Below, in pieces: positions 15,261 to 24,942 of a DNA stretch of 64,000 nucleotides. The stretch comes from Roseivirga pacifica. GTDB taxonomy: Bacteria > Bacteroidota > Bacteroidia > Cytophagales > Cyclobacteriaceae. The position numbers and the translations under genes were made by a program. Location: contig NZ_FOIR01000006.1 in assembly GCF_900111145.1 (NCBI RefSeq), positions 62,001 through 126,000 on the forward strand. Reading direction: 5' to 3'. Within the stretch, counting starts at the first letter, position 1; every line of letters begins with the position of its first letter. The notes under the pieces are model-generated. The model ran no database searches and was not told where the DNA came from. It saw only the letters and a list, made by a program, of their open reading frames with translations.

Positions 15261-16787
15261 ATGGCACAAATGAAAACACCGGGCGTTTATATTGTTGAAA
15301 AAGACGCTTTTGGAAATGGTGTGGTAGAAGTGGCAACGGCTGTTCCTGCATTTATTGGCTACACACAGCGAGCCGATAATGGCGGTAAGTCGCTCCGAAA
15401 TAAACCGATGCGAATCACCTCTATGGGTGAATTTATGCAGTTTTTTGGAGGCGCTCCTATTGCCGAATACACCATAGCAGAGGCCGCTGACGAAGCATCC
15501 TCTGACATTACGGTAAAAGACAAAGGCTACACCGTGGCCAACCCTGGCCAGAAGTACAACCTATTTAACTCCATGAGGCTATTTTACGCCAATGGTGGTG
15601 GCCCTTGCTACATCGTTTCCGTAGGTAACTACTCTGACGAGATCAGTAATGAGCGGCTGAAAGACAATGGAATACCTCCTCTTTTGAAAGAAGAAGAGCC
15701 TACAATGGTTGTAGTTCCTGAGGCAATTCACCTAAAAGATGAGGACTGCATTGCACTGCAACAAGCAGTATTAATGCATTGTCAAAAAATGATGAGCCGC
15801 ATTGGTATTCTGGACATATACGATGGTTACAAGCAAAGAAACCATCCTGATGGTGATGTAATTGACAACTTTAGAAACGCCTTAGGTGTAAACGCGCTAA
15901 ACTATGCAGCATCTTATTACCCTTGGGTGCACACCACCATAGTTGGCGATACCGAACTTGGCCTGCAAAACATTGCTACTGACAGCCTAGAAACGCTAAA
16001 AGGTTTACTAATGGAAGAACTTGGTGTAGCTGAGGCCGCAGAAGAAGGCGAATCTCCAAAAATAACCGAGTTAAGAGACCTATTGGCGCATATTCCAAAT
16101 ATTAGAGAAGATGCCTACAGCGGGCCTGCAGTGGGCGAGTTGAACAAAACGCTAATTGTAATTAGCCCAGCATTCAACAACCTGCTTATGCACATTAAGG
16201 AGAGCCTCAACCTACTTCCTCCTTCAGCAGCCATGGCTGGCATTTACACTTTGGTAGACAATAATCGTGGGGTATGGAAAGCACCGGCAAACGTATCACT
16301 AAATGCGGTGACCAAGCCTGCAGTAAACATCAGTCACGATGAGCAAGAAGACCTGAACGTAACCCTTCATGGTAAATCCATCAACGCGATCAGACCATTT
16401 ATTGGTGAAGGCGTATTGGTTTGGGGTGCCCGTACTTTGGATGGCAACAGCAAAGACTGGCGCTACATTAACGTACGCAGAACCATGATCATGCTAGAGC
16501 AATCTATTAAGGCTGCTACCAAAGCTTATGTTTTTGAGCCAAATGATTCAGGAACATGGACGACCATTAAAAGCATGATTGACAGTTTTCTGTACAATCA
16601 ATGGAAAAAAGGTGCATTGGTGGGCTCAGTGCCAGAAGATGCCTATTCGGTAAGTGTTGGCTTAGGCTCCACTATGACGGCAGACGATATTCTTGAAGGT
16701 ATTTTAAGAGTTACAATTTTGGTAGCTATTTCTAGACCAGCCGAGTTTATCGAAATCACCTTCCAGCAACAAATGCAAAAATCTTAA
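15261..16787 (+). CDS. eCIS contractile sheath protein (Afp2-like)
   Basis: 508 residues, homologous to phage tail sheath proteins: forms the contractile outer tube. MKTPGVYIVEKDAFGNGVVEVATAVPAFIGYT is the typical sheath N-terminus that exchanges strands with neighbours. The C-terminal domain keeps the family block IRPFIGEGVLVWGARTL, then RYINVRRTMIMLEQSI, TIKSMIDSFLYNQWKKGAL and the closing FIEITFQQQ. Only one sheath gene is present, whereas some particles have up to three. It is directly followed by two tube genes. Confidence 0.95.
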   Translation: MAQMKTPGVYIVEKDAFGNGVVEVATAVPAFIGYTQRADNGGKSLRNKPMRITSMGEFMQFFGGAPIAEYTIAEAADEASSDITVKDKGYTVANPGQKYNLFNSMRLFYANGGGPCYIVSVGNYSDEISNERLKDNGIPPLLKEEEPTMVVVPEAIHLKDEDCIALQQAVLMHCQKMMSRIGILDIYDGYKQRNHPDGDVIDNFRNALGVNALNYAASYYPWVHTTIVGDTELGLQNIATDSLETLKGLLMEELGVAEAAEEGESPKITELRDLLAHIPNIREDAYSGPAVGELNKTLIVISPAFNNLLMHIKESLNLLPPSAAMAGIYTLVDNNRGVWKAPANVSLNAVTKPAVNISHDEQEDLNVTLHGKSINAIRPFIGEGVLVWGARTLDGNSKDWRYINVRRTMIMLEQSIKAATKAYVFEPNDSGTWTTIKSMIDSFLYNQWKKGALVGSVPEDAYSVSVGLGSTMTADDILEGILRVTILVAISRPAEFIEITFQQQMQKS

Positions 16788-16820
16788 GAACTAATCATTA
16801 ACAATTAAACACATTTTATC

Positions 16821-17276
16821 ATGGCAGATGATGGATCAGCACAAGGTGCAATTTGGCCGTTACCAAAGTTTTATTTCAAAGTAACATGGGACGGCACCGA
16901 ACTATCTTTTCAAGAAGTTTCAGGATTGGACGCTGAAGCACAAATAATTGAATACCGTCACGGTAATAGCCCTGTATTCTCGACAATCAAAATGCCGGGC
17001 ATTAAAAAGTACAGCAATGTTACCATGAAAAAAGGCGTATTCACCAAAGACAACAGTTATTTCGATTGGTTCAACCAAATCAAAATGAATGTGATCAAGC
17101 GAATTACTGTGGTAATTCAATTGTGCGATGAGTCAGGCAACGCAAAAATGACCTGGACATTGAACAACGCATGGCCAACTAAAATAACACCAACAGACAT
17201 GAAGTCTGATGGAAACGAAGCGGCCATTGAGTCAATTGAAATTGCATACGAAACGCTTAAAGTAGAGGCCGCATAA
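16821..17276 (+). CDS. eCIS inner tube protein, main subunit (Afp1-like)
   Basis: 151 residues, T4 gp19-like fold that stacks as hexameric rings. Family features are PKFYFKVTWDGTELSFQEVSGLDAEAQIIEYR, then KMPGIKKYSNVTMKKGVF and the final segment WTLNNAWPTKITPTDMKSDGNEAAIESIEIAYE. It is six bases upstream of the second tube gene. The more regular sequence suggests it is the polymerising tube, with the next gene encoding the initiating ring. Confidence 0.93.
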   Translation: MADDGSAQGAIWPLPKFYFKVTWDGTELSFQEVSGLDAEAQIIEYRHGNSPVFSTIKMPGIKKYSNVTMKKGVFTKDNSYFDWFNQIKMNVIKRITVVIQLCDESGNAKMTWTLNNAWPTKITPTDMKSDGNEAAIESIEIAYETLKVEAA

Positions 17277-17282
17277 TCGTTT

Positions 17283-17756
17283 ATGGCCAAGCAAGCAGAC
17301 ACCCCATGGTATCCGGCCACCGGTTTCTTTTTTAAAATTGAAATTGCCGGCATTACCGATACTTCCGAGAACAGTTTCAAAGAAGTATCGGGTTTGAGTT
17401 TGGAGTTGGGGTCAGAAAAGCTCACTGAGGGTGGGGTGAACAATTATATTGTTGAACTCCCCACCCAGGTGAATGCTTCAAATCTGGTACTAAAAAGAGG
17501 TACTTTATCTAAAAAAGGGCCTTTGGTAAAGTGGGTCGAAGACTCCATTAATACAGACTATTCCAAGCCATTGGAATTGAAGAACATTAATGTGAAACTC
17601 TTTAACCAAAACGGAAATCCGCTCATAACCTGGACATTCAATAATGCCCGGCCGGTAAAGTATCAGGTAGCAGAACTCGATGCAATGAAAAATGAGGTCT
17701 TAATAGAGACCATGGAGTTTACTTACACTTTCTACAAAAGACTCTATGCCAATTGA
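17283..17756 (+). CDS. eCIS inner tube protein, second subunit (Afp5-like tube initiator)
   Basis: 157 residues with the same fold as the preceding tube protein (PATGFFFKIEIAGITDTSENSFKEVSGLSLELGSEKL, LKRGTLSKKGPLVKWV, WTFNNARPVKYQVAELDAMKNEVLIETMEFTY) but clearly diverged. In Afp/PVC particles the second tube protein forms the layer between spike hub and main tube. Its 3' end overlaps the start of the DUF5908 gene by 11 bases. Confidence 0.92.
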   Translation: MAKQADTPWYPATGFFFKIEIAGITDTSENSFKEVSGLSLELGSEKLTEGGVNNYIVELPTQVNASNLVLKRGTLSKKGPLVKWVEDSINTDYSKPLELKNINVKLFNQNGNPLITWTFNNARPVKYQVAELDAMKNEVLIETMEFTYTFYKRLYAN

Positions 17757-17922
17757 AATCCGAGAATTAATAATAAAAACCACTATTGAAGGTGCACAAA
17801 CCAACGGTGGTCAGCTGAGCAATGTAGACCTCAGCAACTTAAAGCATCAACTCAGGCGCGAAGTCATGAGCGAATGCAAACAACTAATTGAGACCAAACT
17901 AAGGGAAGAAAAAGAACGATAA
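17746..17922 (+). CDS. DUF5908 small eCIS protein
   Basis: 58 residues, starting at ATG 17746 inside the 3' end of the tube gene and ending one base before the next ATG. The N-terminus MPIEIRELIIKTTIEG is the family signature, and the C-terminal half is a charged helix (LKHQLRREVMSECKQLIETK). DUF5908 genes of this size sit at this place, between tube and LysM genes, in many Bacteroidota eCIS loci. Function unknown; a small assembly or baseplate factor is plausible. Confidence 0.85.
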   Translation: MPIEIRELIIKTTIEGAQTNGGQLSNVDLSNLKHQLRREVMSECKQLIETKLREEKER

Positions 17923-18591
17923 ATGAAGCTCTCCAAACTGACCATTACCGGATATAAGGATAGCAAGTTCAGCAAAAAGAACGGTGATAAGTTTGTGGTG
18001 ATGATTAACCCCGCAAACTACGACCATAACTATAGTGTAACCTATAGCGATGAGGAATCACCGGGAAAGGCTGCCAAAACCACTAAGTTTAAATCCATTG
18101 GTCCAGAAACGGTTTCTTTCAACTTTATATTTGACGATACCGGAGCCGTAGAGCGCAACAAGGAAAACGAGGGCAAAACCGTTGCCCAAATGATCAAAGC
18201 GCTTAAAGATGTGGTATACAAATACTATGGAGAAATTCACGAGCCAAACTATGTGCTCCTTGTTTGGGGTACAATGATCTTCAAATCGAGGTTGGAATCG
18301 ATGAAAGTGGAGTACCAAATGTTTAAGCCCAACGGTGTACCACTAAGGGCCAAGATAACGCTCTCTTTCAAAGGTTTTACCGATCCGGCCCAAGAGTCGC
18401 AAGTAGCAAACAGAAGCTCACCAGACCTCACCCATATTGTAACGATAAAAGAAGGAGACACCCTGCCCCTACTCTGTGACGAGATATACAGAGACAGCAA
18501 ATACTACCTGAAAGTAGCCAAAGCCAACAACTTAGTTGATGTAAGAAATTTAAAGGCAGGCACAAAACTCATCTTTCCACCTATAAACTAA
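17923..18591 (+). CDS. eCIS LysM-type baseplate hub protein (Afp7-like)
   Basis: 222 residues. The N-terminal part (FVVMINPANYDHNYSVTYS, then PETVSFNFIFDDTG) is the CIS tube-like domain; the C-terminal ~50 residues are a LysM module (VTIKEGDTLPLLCDEIYRDSKYYLKVAKANNLVDVRNLKAGTKL). In phage and eCIS baseplates such a protein (T4 gp53 or Afp7 type) clamps the hub to the tube and wedges rather than binding cell wall. ATG follows the DUF5908 stop directly; six bases separate it from the spike gene. Confidence 0.92.
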   Translation: MKLSKLTITGYKDSKFSKKNGDKFVVMINPANYDHNYSVTYSDEESPGKAAKTTKFKSIGPETVSFNFIFDDTGAVERNKENEGKTVAQMIKALKDVVYKYYGEIHEPNYVLLVWGTMIFKSRLESMKVEYQMFKPNGVPLRAKITLSFKGFTDPAQESQVANRSSPDLTHIVTIKEGDTLPLLCDEIYRDSKYYLKVAKANNLVDVRNLKAGTKLIFPPIN

Positions 18592-18597
18592 TGTACA

Positions 18598-20457
18598 ATG
18601 GCAGACTCTCCTATAACTGATGAAGTTGGGGTTGTAACGTTCGAAATAACCTCTGGCGGTAGCAAACTAAAGGATGCCTATCAGGTACAGTCTATTCATG
18701 TTCGCAACGAGGTGAACAAAATTCCTACTGCCAAAATAGTACTGCTCGATGGAGATCCCTCCACTCAGGACTTCCCTATTTCCGACAGTGAAGACCTTAT
18801 CCCCGGAAAGGAAATTGAGATCAAAGTGGGTTATAAATCGAACAATGAAAGCATTTTTAAAGGCATAGTGGTTAACCATGGAATTTCTCTTAGCGAACAT
18901 GGCGGCCCTAAACTGGAGGTTGAAATAAAAGACAAAGCGCTTAAGCTCACAGTCGGTAGAAAAAACACCTACTTCGAAAAGAAAAAGGATTCGGACATTA
19001 TCAGCTCCATCATTTCGGATGCAGGGCTTTCTGCTGACGTAGAAGCCACTACTGTAGAAAACCCTATGGTAGTGCAGCACTACACCAGCGACTGGGATTT
19101 TTTAATGACCAGAGCCGACATTAACGGAAAATTGGTAACCGTTAGCGATGGAAAAGTAACCGTGGCTAAGCCCAATGTAAGTGCATCTGCGGTGCTTACC
19201 ACCACCTATGGAGCAGACCTTTTAAGGTTTTCTGCAGAAATGAACAGCAGAACTCAACTTTCTGCTGTGCAAGGCACCGCATGGGATCAAAAGAATCAAG
19301 CCATTGTGCAGAACACGGGGGCAAAACCTTCTGTCAATGCTCAAGGGAACTTAGATTCATCAAAACTTGCCGATGTGCTTGGCGTGAGCAACTTCGGTTT
19401 GCAGAGTGCCGGTACGATAGATAGCGATTCGCTAAAAGCTTGGTCCGATGCTCAGTTTTTAAAATCTTGGATGAATAAGATCACGGGAACGGCCAGCTTT
19501 CAAGGTTCGGCTAAGGCTGTTCCGGGTTGTATTGTTGAATTTCAGGGCGTAGGAGAAAGATTCAATGGCAATGCCTTTGTTTCGGGTGTAGAGCACGAGG
19601 TAGCCAATGGCAATTGGGTAACCACCGTAAAAATTGGCTTAACAGACGAATGGTATACCGAAAAACAAAATATTGACGCACCATCTGCCTCGGGGCAATT
19701 ACCTGGTGTAGATGGGCTTACCATTGGCAAAGTAAAGCAACTCGATTCTGACCCTGACAATGAGTTCAGAATTCTTATTACCCTGCCATTGATGCAAGAT
19801 GACAGCAATGGCGTTTGGGCCCGACTTTCAAATTTTTACGCCACCAATACCGCAGGCACCTTTTTTATTCCCGAAGTAGACGATGAAGTTGTAGTTGGCT
19901 TCCTGAATGGAGACCCACGGTTCCCAATTATTCTCGGCTCGCTTTACAGCAGCAAAATTAAGCCCGGCAAAGATGTAGATGGCAATGACTATGCACTTAC
20001 GGCCGATAACTATACCAAAGCATTTCTGACCAAGGCGCTCAATAAAATCGAGTTTAACGATCAGGATAAGATCATTACGGTAACCACGCCTGGCGAAAAT
20101 AAAATGGTTTGGGATGACAAAGACAAGTCTATCACGGCTCAAGACCAGAATGGAAACAGTATTGTAATGAATAGTGATGGCATTGAATTGAAGGATAAAA
20201 CGGGCAATAAGATCACCATGTCTTCCAGCGGCATTGAAATCAATAGCCCTAAGGATGTAAAGGTGGTGGCCACGCAGAACATCAACAATCAGGCAACCTC
20301 CAATATTCAGTTACAAGCCACGCAGAATTTTGAAGCAAAAGGGCTGCAGGTTAGTCTTTCGGCCGACACTTCTTTTACCGCCAAGGGCAATGCCTCTGCC
20401 GAACTATCGGCCAGTGGGCAAACAACCGTAAAAGGCGCAATGGTTATGATTAACTAA
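18598..20457 (+). CDS. eCIS VgrG-like central spike protein (Afp8-like)
   Basis: 619 residues. The order is a gp27-like hub (~1-370), a gp5-type OB fold (~375-460, GKVKQLDSDPDNEFRILITLPL ... GTFFIPEVDDEVVVGFLNGDPRFPIILGSLYS) and a C-terminal beta-helix with repeating VxM/IxM strands (MVWDDKDKSITAQDQNGNSIVMNSDGIELKDKTGNKITM). It forms the trimeric needle that carries the PAAR tip. No extra effector domain is fused at the C-terminus. Confidence 0.95.
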   Translation: MADSPITDEVGVVTFEITSGGSKLKDAYQVQSIHVRNEVNKIPTAKIVLLDGDPSTQDFPISDSEDLIPGKEIEIKVGYKSNNESIFKGIVVNHGISLSEHGGPKLEVEIKDKALKLTVGRKNTYFEKKKDSDIISSIISDAGLSADVEATTVENPMVVQHYTSDWDFLMTRADINGKLVTVSDGKVTVAKPNVSASAVLTTTYGADLLRFSAEMNSRTQLSAVQGTAWDQKNQAIVQNTGAKPSVNAQGNLDSSKLADVLGVSNFGLQSAGTIDSDSLKAWSDAQFLKSWMNKITGTASFQGSAKAVPGCIVEFQGVGERFNGNAFVSGVEHEVANGNWVTTVKIGLTDEWYTEKQNIDAPSASGQLPGVDGLTIGKVKQLDSDPDNEFRILITLPLMQDDSNGVWARLSNFYATNTAGTFFIPEVDDEVVVGFLNGDPRFPIILGSLYSSKIKPGKDVDGNDYALTADNYTKAFLTKALNKIEFNDQDKIITVTTPGENKMVWDDKDKSITAQDQNGNSIVMNSDGIELKDKTGNKITMSSSGIEINSPKDVKVVATQNINNQATSNIQLQATQNFEAKGLQVSLSADTSFTAKGNASAELSASGQTTVKGAMVMIN

Positions 20458-20475
20458 CATTTAAAAACACAGAGA

Positions 20476-20775
20476 ATGCCACCAGCAGCACGAATAACAG
20501 ATATGCACACCTGCCCCATGCAAACACCGGGGCTTCCCCCAATTCCACATGTGGGCGGACCAATTATTGGTCCAGGAGTGCCAACAGTTCTTATTGGTAA
20601 ACTACCCGCTTCGGTAGTTGGCGATAGCTTGGTTTGCGTTGGGCCACCGGATACCGTTGCCAAGGGCTCGGCTACCGTAATGATTGGAGGCAAACCAGCC
20701 GCCCGAATTGGTGACACCACTGCTCATGGCGGCTCGATAGTATTAGGATGTTTCACCGTAATGATTGGGGGATAG
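20476..20775 (+). CDS. eCIS PAAR spike tip protein (Afp10-like)
   Basis: 99 residues. PAAR-repeat cone that sharpens the spike. It has the typical Gly/Pro-rich repeats (GPIIGPGVPTVLIGKLPA, GSATVMIGGKPAARIGD) and zinc-binding candidates His11, Cys13, His84 and Cys92. No fused toxin. The next gene starts immediately after the stop codon. Confidence 0.95.
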   Translation: MPPAARITDMHTCPMQTPGLPPIPHVGGPIIGPGVPTVLIGKLPASVVGDSLVCVGPPDTVAKGSATVMIGGKPAARIGDTTAHGGSIVLGCFTVMIGG

Positions 20776-21207
20776 ATGGATCAGGAAAATTCATTTTTGG
20801 GAGTCGGATGGTCATTTCCTCCACAGTTCGATAAAACGAATTTAGAAGCCCAAATGGCTGGCTATGAGGAAGACATTCGGCAAAGCCTCTCCATTCTGCT
20901 TTCAACCACTCCTGGCGAAAGGGTAATGCATCCCGATTTTGGCTGCAACCTAAACCAGTTTGTGCATGAGGAAATTTCCGAATCGCTGTTTACGCATATC
21001 AGACAGGTAATTCAAGACAGTATAATTCGCTACGAAGCCCGCATTGACTTAGAGGACGTACAGCTCGAATACGACAATGGGCTGGACGGAGTACTGTACA
21101 TCACTTTGGTTTATACCATCAGGCAAACAAACTCCCGACACAATATGGTCTACCCTTTCTATTTATTGGAAGGCAACAACATTTCTTCACTAACCCAAAC
21201 GAGTTGA
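20776..21207 (+). CDS. eCIS baseplate wedge protein, gp25-like (Afp9-like)
   Basis: 143 residues. GPW/gp25 family: the conserved block DIRQSLSILLSTTPGERVMHPDFGCNL includes the EPR-like GERVM core that seeds sheath polymerisation at the baseplate. The C-terminal strands LVYTIRQTNSRHNMVYPF close the fold. It starts directly after the PAAR stop and ends five bases before the large baseplate gene. Confidence 0.94.
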   Translation: MDQENSFLGVGWSFPPQFDKTNLEAQMAGYEEDIRQSLSILLSTTPGERVMHPDFGCNLNQFVHEEISESLFTHIRQVIQDSIIRYEARIDLEDVQLEYDNGLDGVLYITLVYTIRQTNSRHNMVYPFYLLEGNNISSLTQTS

Positions 21208-21212
21208 TTTAA

Positions 21213-24200
21213 GTGAGCAGCAGCGACAATTACATATTCAATGGGCTAAGCCAAAAGGACCGCAAGAAAGCGGAACTCATGCCTGGCTTTGTCAAAATTG
21301 ATGACAGATCCTTATCGGATGTGCTAGAGTTTGTAAGGAGGTACGCTGAGGAAATAAACTTTTTAAGCCCTGAATATTTAGCCGATAATAGTGTACCTAT
21401 TGATAACTGGGGAGCATTTTTCAATAGAGACAACCTCATCCTGCTCATTGGCATTTCTAATTACAACATAGGCCGCTCCGACTGGCAGGCACAACAACTG
21501 TTAGAGAAAATAAGCGCCACCTCAAATGAGAGCCTTCAATCCAAGCACCTGAACAGACTAGCCGACATTATTTTGGGAATGGCCAAAAAGCTAGACTATT
21601 TCAGCACACACCTGCAGCAAAATGAGATTACTAGCGATATCATTTTCGATATACGAAGTGCGATAAGAGGAGACTTAAACGAAGAATTAAAAAGCCTGTA
21701 CCAATTCAAAGCTGAGGCTAATTGGGAAGAGGCTAAGGTCAATGACTTTAAGTATTTACTCGGTGCTTGGAACAAAGGGATTCCAACAACAGAACTGCTT
21801 GAAGCATTAGACAAAGAGAAAAACTCAAACGACCTTCAATACCTAAGGCAGATTTTTACTGTTTTTCACCACACGTTCTACCATATTATTGAAAAGTCGA
21901 AGGAGGTGTTGGAAAATGCACTCTCCGAAATGCAAAACAGTAAACCGCACATTGCGCTGTATATCGTCTTTCTAAAACTTTTCAAATATGCCATCGACAT
22001 TCAAAATGAGCTACCGAAAAGGCACTTGGATTTCTACTATCGAGACGTGCTTAAACAAGCGGAAGAGCCAGCTCAACCAGACAAGGCATTTGTTAGTGTG
22101 GCCATTAAGCCAGAGGTGAAGCATCATTTTCTTGATAAGGGTGTGCTTTTAAAAGCAGGAACGAACGAATTGGGAGAGCCACTATACTACAAAACTATTC
22201 ACCCGACCAACCTGACTTCTGCTAAAGTCAGAAAAGTATGCACGCTATTAAAAACAACTGACGAACGATATCATCAAAAGCCTTACGACAGTTTTATAAC
22301 CGACATTTACGCCAGTGAAACTACGCGTACGAAAGAGGCATACTTCAGCCTAAACAACCTCCCCCCTTTTGGCGAAGGGCAGGTAATGAAAAGCCAAGAC
22401 GAACGAAATATGGTCGAGGCAAAAACAGGTTTTGTTGTCTCATCGCATGTACTAAATCTAGCGAGTGGCAAACGAGACGTCACCATTACATTGAGTTTTG
22501 AGCAAGCGAGCTTTCAGGAAAGCCTCGACTTGTTACAGCAAGTGAGTACTCAAAATAACCAAAGCCTAGAAGAAACTATCTACAAAGTTTTTTCAAGTGC
22601 CTTTGAACTCTCGGTTTCTCAAAAAGTATCCATTAAACCATTAGCACACTACGGTTTTGAACTAGATCGCGAAAACAGCCAATGGATATTCACTATTGAA
22701 ATAGCAGCGCATGAGCCTCCTATTGAGCACTGTGAATCAAAACTGGAAAGACAGCCCGTTTTTGAGCATCCATTTGTTCAAATCATGCTGAAGCATGAAT
22801 GCTCCCTATTTCTGTATAGCCTGCTAGCCAATATGGAGGTAGAGAACATTCATATAAACACACAAACCAAGGCCTTAAAGGGCACCAAATTATTCAACAC
22901 ATTCGGTCAAATTGATTTGGCTAATCCATTTGAGCCATTCGGAGTTATCCCTCAAAAAGGTGACTATTTCGTATTAGGTCATGAAGAAATCTTTTCTAAA
23001 AAGACAGAAAACATAGACCTAAATATTGAGTGGTTCTCCCTCCCAATTACGCATGGCGGCATGGAAAGCTACTACCATGAATACCTAAACAACGATGTTG
23101 ATTCAAGAATTGCTGAAGAAGTTACCACGGCCAACTACAGAATAAAAAAGGCCCTACTGAAAGGCGGCAAATGGATTGAAGACCATGGAGAACCAAATGG
23201 TCAGGAAATATTCCCGAATCAAACATTCAAGGACGTACAGATTGCAGACGCATACGAAAGTGAAATACACATTTCGACCAATTTACAGTCACTCGGTCAT
23301 GTACCTACTCAAAAGGCTAGCAATTATCATTTCGACCAGCATACTTCTGAAGGCTTTTTACGGTGCTCGCTTCAATGCCCCGATTTTGCTTTTGGGCACA
23401 ATAGTTATCCCACTATACTTTCTGAAACAGTTCAGAAAAATGCTCAGCCCAAAAGAAAAGGCCCTGCACTAAAGCAGCCGAAACTTCCATTTTCGCCTAA
23501 AATTCAAAAAATAACAGTAGGCTATAGCGCTAGTGCAACAGCCATTTCGAGAACAAAAAATCGCACTTCAGCCGAAGAGGTTCACCTTTACGAATTATCA
23601 CCCTTCGGGTACCAAAAGAAGGCATTAGAAACTGCCGGACAAACAGTGAAACTAATAGATGAGACACCCGGAGAAGGTAGTCTACTATTAGCCTTGGACG
23701 AGTATCCTCGCAATGGCCACATTTCATTGCTATTTGTATTGAACGAGTTGATGGAGTCGGATCACGCCATAAGTCCTTCTCAAATTTCCATGTGGTATTT
23801 AAGAGACAACCAATGGCTGCCTATCCAAGGTCATGGAATAATGAATGACACGACCAATCAATTCATCAATTCTGGAGTTATTGACATTAGGATTCCTAAA
23901 GACATCAACCGAAACAACACGGTTTTAGACGATAGCTTTTTATGGGTAAAGGCAACTATTCAGCACGAAACATTAGCGCATGGCCGCTTGGTTAAAATTT
24001 ACGAAAACGGCATTTTATCTGTTTGGGACAAATCAGCCAGTCCAGTTCATCTGAATAAAAGATTGGCTCCCAACACCATTGAGGGCACCAAGGACAGTAT
24101 TCCTCAAATTAGTGCGGTTGTTCAGCCCATGCCGAGTTTTGGAGGTAAACCAGCAGAGCAACCTGCCGACTTTTATGACAGGGTAAGCGAAAGGCTTCGG

Positions 24201-24932
24201 CATAAAAACAGGGCCATTACCACCCAAGATTACGAAGAGTTGGCGCTAGAAAAACACCAACAACTATACAAAGTGAAATGCTTTGCAGCGGAGCAAACAT
24301 TAGACAAAGACTACATCAACCGAAGGTTTATACCTGGTGCCGTAAGAGTAGTTGTGGTACCAGCGATTGAAGCTAGTGTAAACAGCAACTACCCGCGCGT
24401 AAGCAAGCAATCGCTCAAAGAAATAGGCGATTTCCTAGATAAGCACAGTTCGCCATTTGTAAACACGGAAGTTATTAATCCACATTTTCAGAAAGTGCGC
24501 ATTATCTGTAAAGTGCGATTTGATGGCCCTGAGTCTAATAATTACTACCAAGACAAAATACAGGAAGACATTCGCATGTATTTGAACCCATGGTTGAACG
24601 ACTACAAAATGCCGCTCGTGTTTGGCAAGCGCATATATAAATCGGAGGTGCTTACCTTTTTAGAGCAGCTAGATTATGTGGCTTTTGTCACCGAGTTCTC
24701 CTTGGTAAACATTAAGCAAAGAAGAGGCAGATTCAGCTTTTACGATACTGCGGCAGAACAAACCGAAGTCAGCGGCAATCAAAACGAAATTAGGCCAGAC
24801 TTTCCATGGTCCATTCTGGTTTCGGCACAAAAGCACGATATAACGCCAATAGATGACAAAACGTACCAGCCGGCCAAACCGAGGAGCATCTCGAATATGG
24901 AGTTGGGAATAGACTTTATTGTCTCGGATTAA
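21213..24932 (+). CDS. eCIS baseplate J/gp47-like wedge protein (Afp11-like)
   Basis: 1239 residues, starting at GTG 21213. Large wedge protein of the baseplate. The C-terminal third has baseplate-J features: ADFYDRVSERLRHKNRAITTQDYEELAL, VRVVVVPAIE, FVNTEVINPHFQKVRIICKVRF and PLVFGKRIYKSEVLTFLEQLDYVAFV. The N-terminal half (NFLSPEYLADNSVPIDNWGAFF, then helical segments) is a long Bacteroidota-type extension. It follows gp25 by five bases, the standard order. Confidence 0.92.
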   Translation: MSSSDNYIFNGLSQKDRKKAELMPGFVKIDDRSLSDVLEFVRRYAEEINFLSPEYLADNSVPIDNWGAFFNRDNLILLIGISNYNIGRSDWQAQQLLEKISATSNESLQSKHLNRLADIILGMAKKLDYFSTHLQQNEITSDIIFDIRSAIRGDLNEELKSLYQFKAEANWEEAKVNDFKYLLGAWNKGIPTTELLEALDKEKNSNDLQYLRQIFTVFHHTFYHIIEKSKEVLENALSEMQNSKPHIALYIVFLKLFKYAIDIQNELPKRHLDFYYRDVLKQAEEPAQPDKAFVSVAIKPEVKHHFLDKGVLLKAGTNELGEPLYYKTIHPTNLTSAKVRKVCTLLKTTDERYHQKPYDSFITDIYASETTRTKEAYFSLNNLPPFGEGQVMKSQDERNMVEAKTGFVVSSHVLNLASGKRDVTITLSFEQASFQESLDLLQQVSTQNNQSLEETIYKVFSSAFELSVSQKVSIKPLAHYGFELDRENSQWIFTIEIAAHEPPIEHCESKLERQPVFEHPFVQIMLKHECSLFLYSLLANMEVENIHINTQTKALKGTKLFNTFGQIDLANPFEPFGVIPQKGDYFVLGHEEIFSKKTENIDLNIEWFSLPITHGGMESYYHEYLNNDVDSRIAEEVTTANYRIKKALLKGGKWIEDHGEPNGQEIFPNQTFKDVQIADAYESEIHISTNLQSLGHVPTQKASNYHFDQHTSEGFLRCSLQCPDFAFGHNSYPTILSETVQKNAQPKRKGPALKQPKLPFSPKIQKITVGYSASATAISRTKNRTSAEEVHLYELSPFGYQKKALETAGQTVKLIDETPGEGSLLLALDEYPRNGHISLLFVLNELMESDHAISPSQISMWYLRDNQWLPIQGHGIMNDTTNQFINSGVIDIRIPKDINRNNTVLDDSFLWVKATIQHETLAHGRLVKIYENGILSVWDKSASPVHLNKRLAPNTIEGTKDSIPQISAVVQPMPSFGGKPAEQPADFYDRVSERLRHKNRAITTQDYEELALEKHQQLYKVKCFAAEQTLDKDYINRRFIPGAVRVVVVPAIEASVNSNYPRVSKQSLKEIGDFLDKHSSPFVNTEVINPHFQKVRIICKVRFDGPESNNYYQDKIQEDIRMYLNPWLNDYKMPLVFGKRIYKSEVLTFLEQLDYVAFVTEFSLVNIKQRRGRFSFYDTAAEQTEVSGNQNEIRPDFPWSILVSAQKHDITPIDDKTYQPAKPRSISNMELGIDFIVSD

Positions 24933-24942
24933 AAGGAAAAAG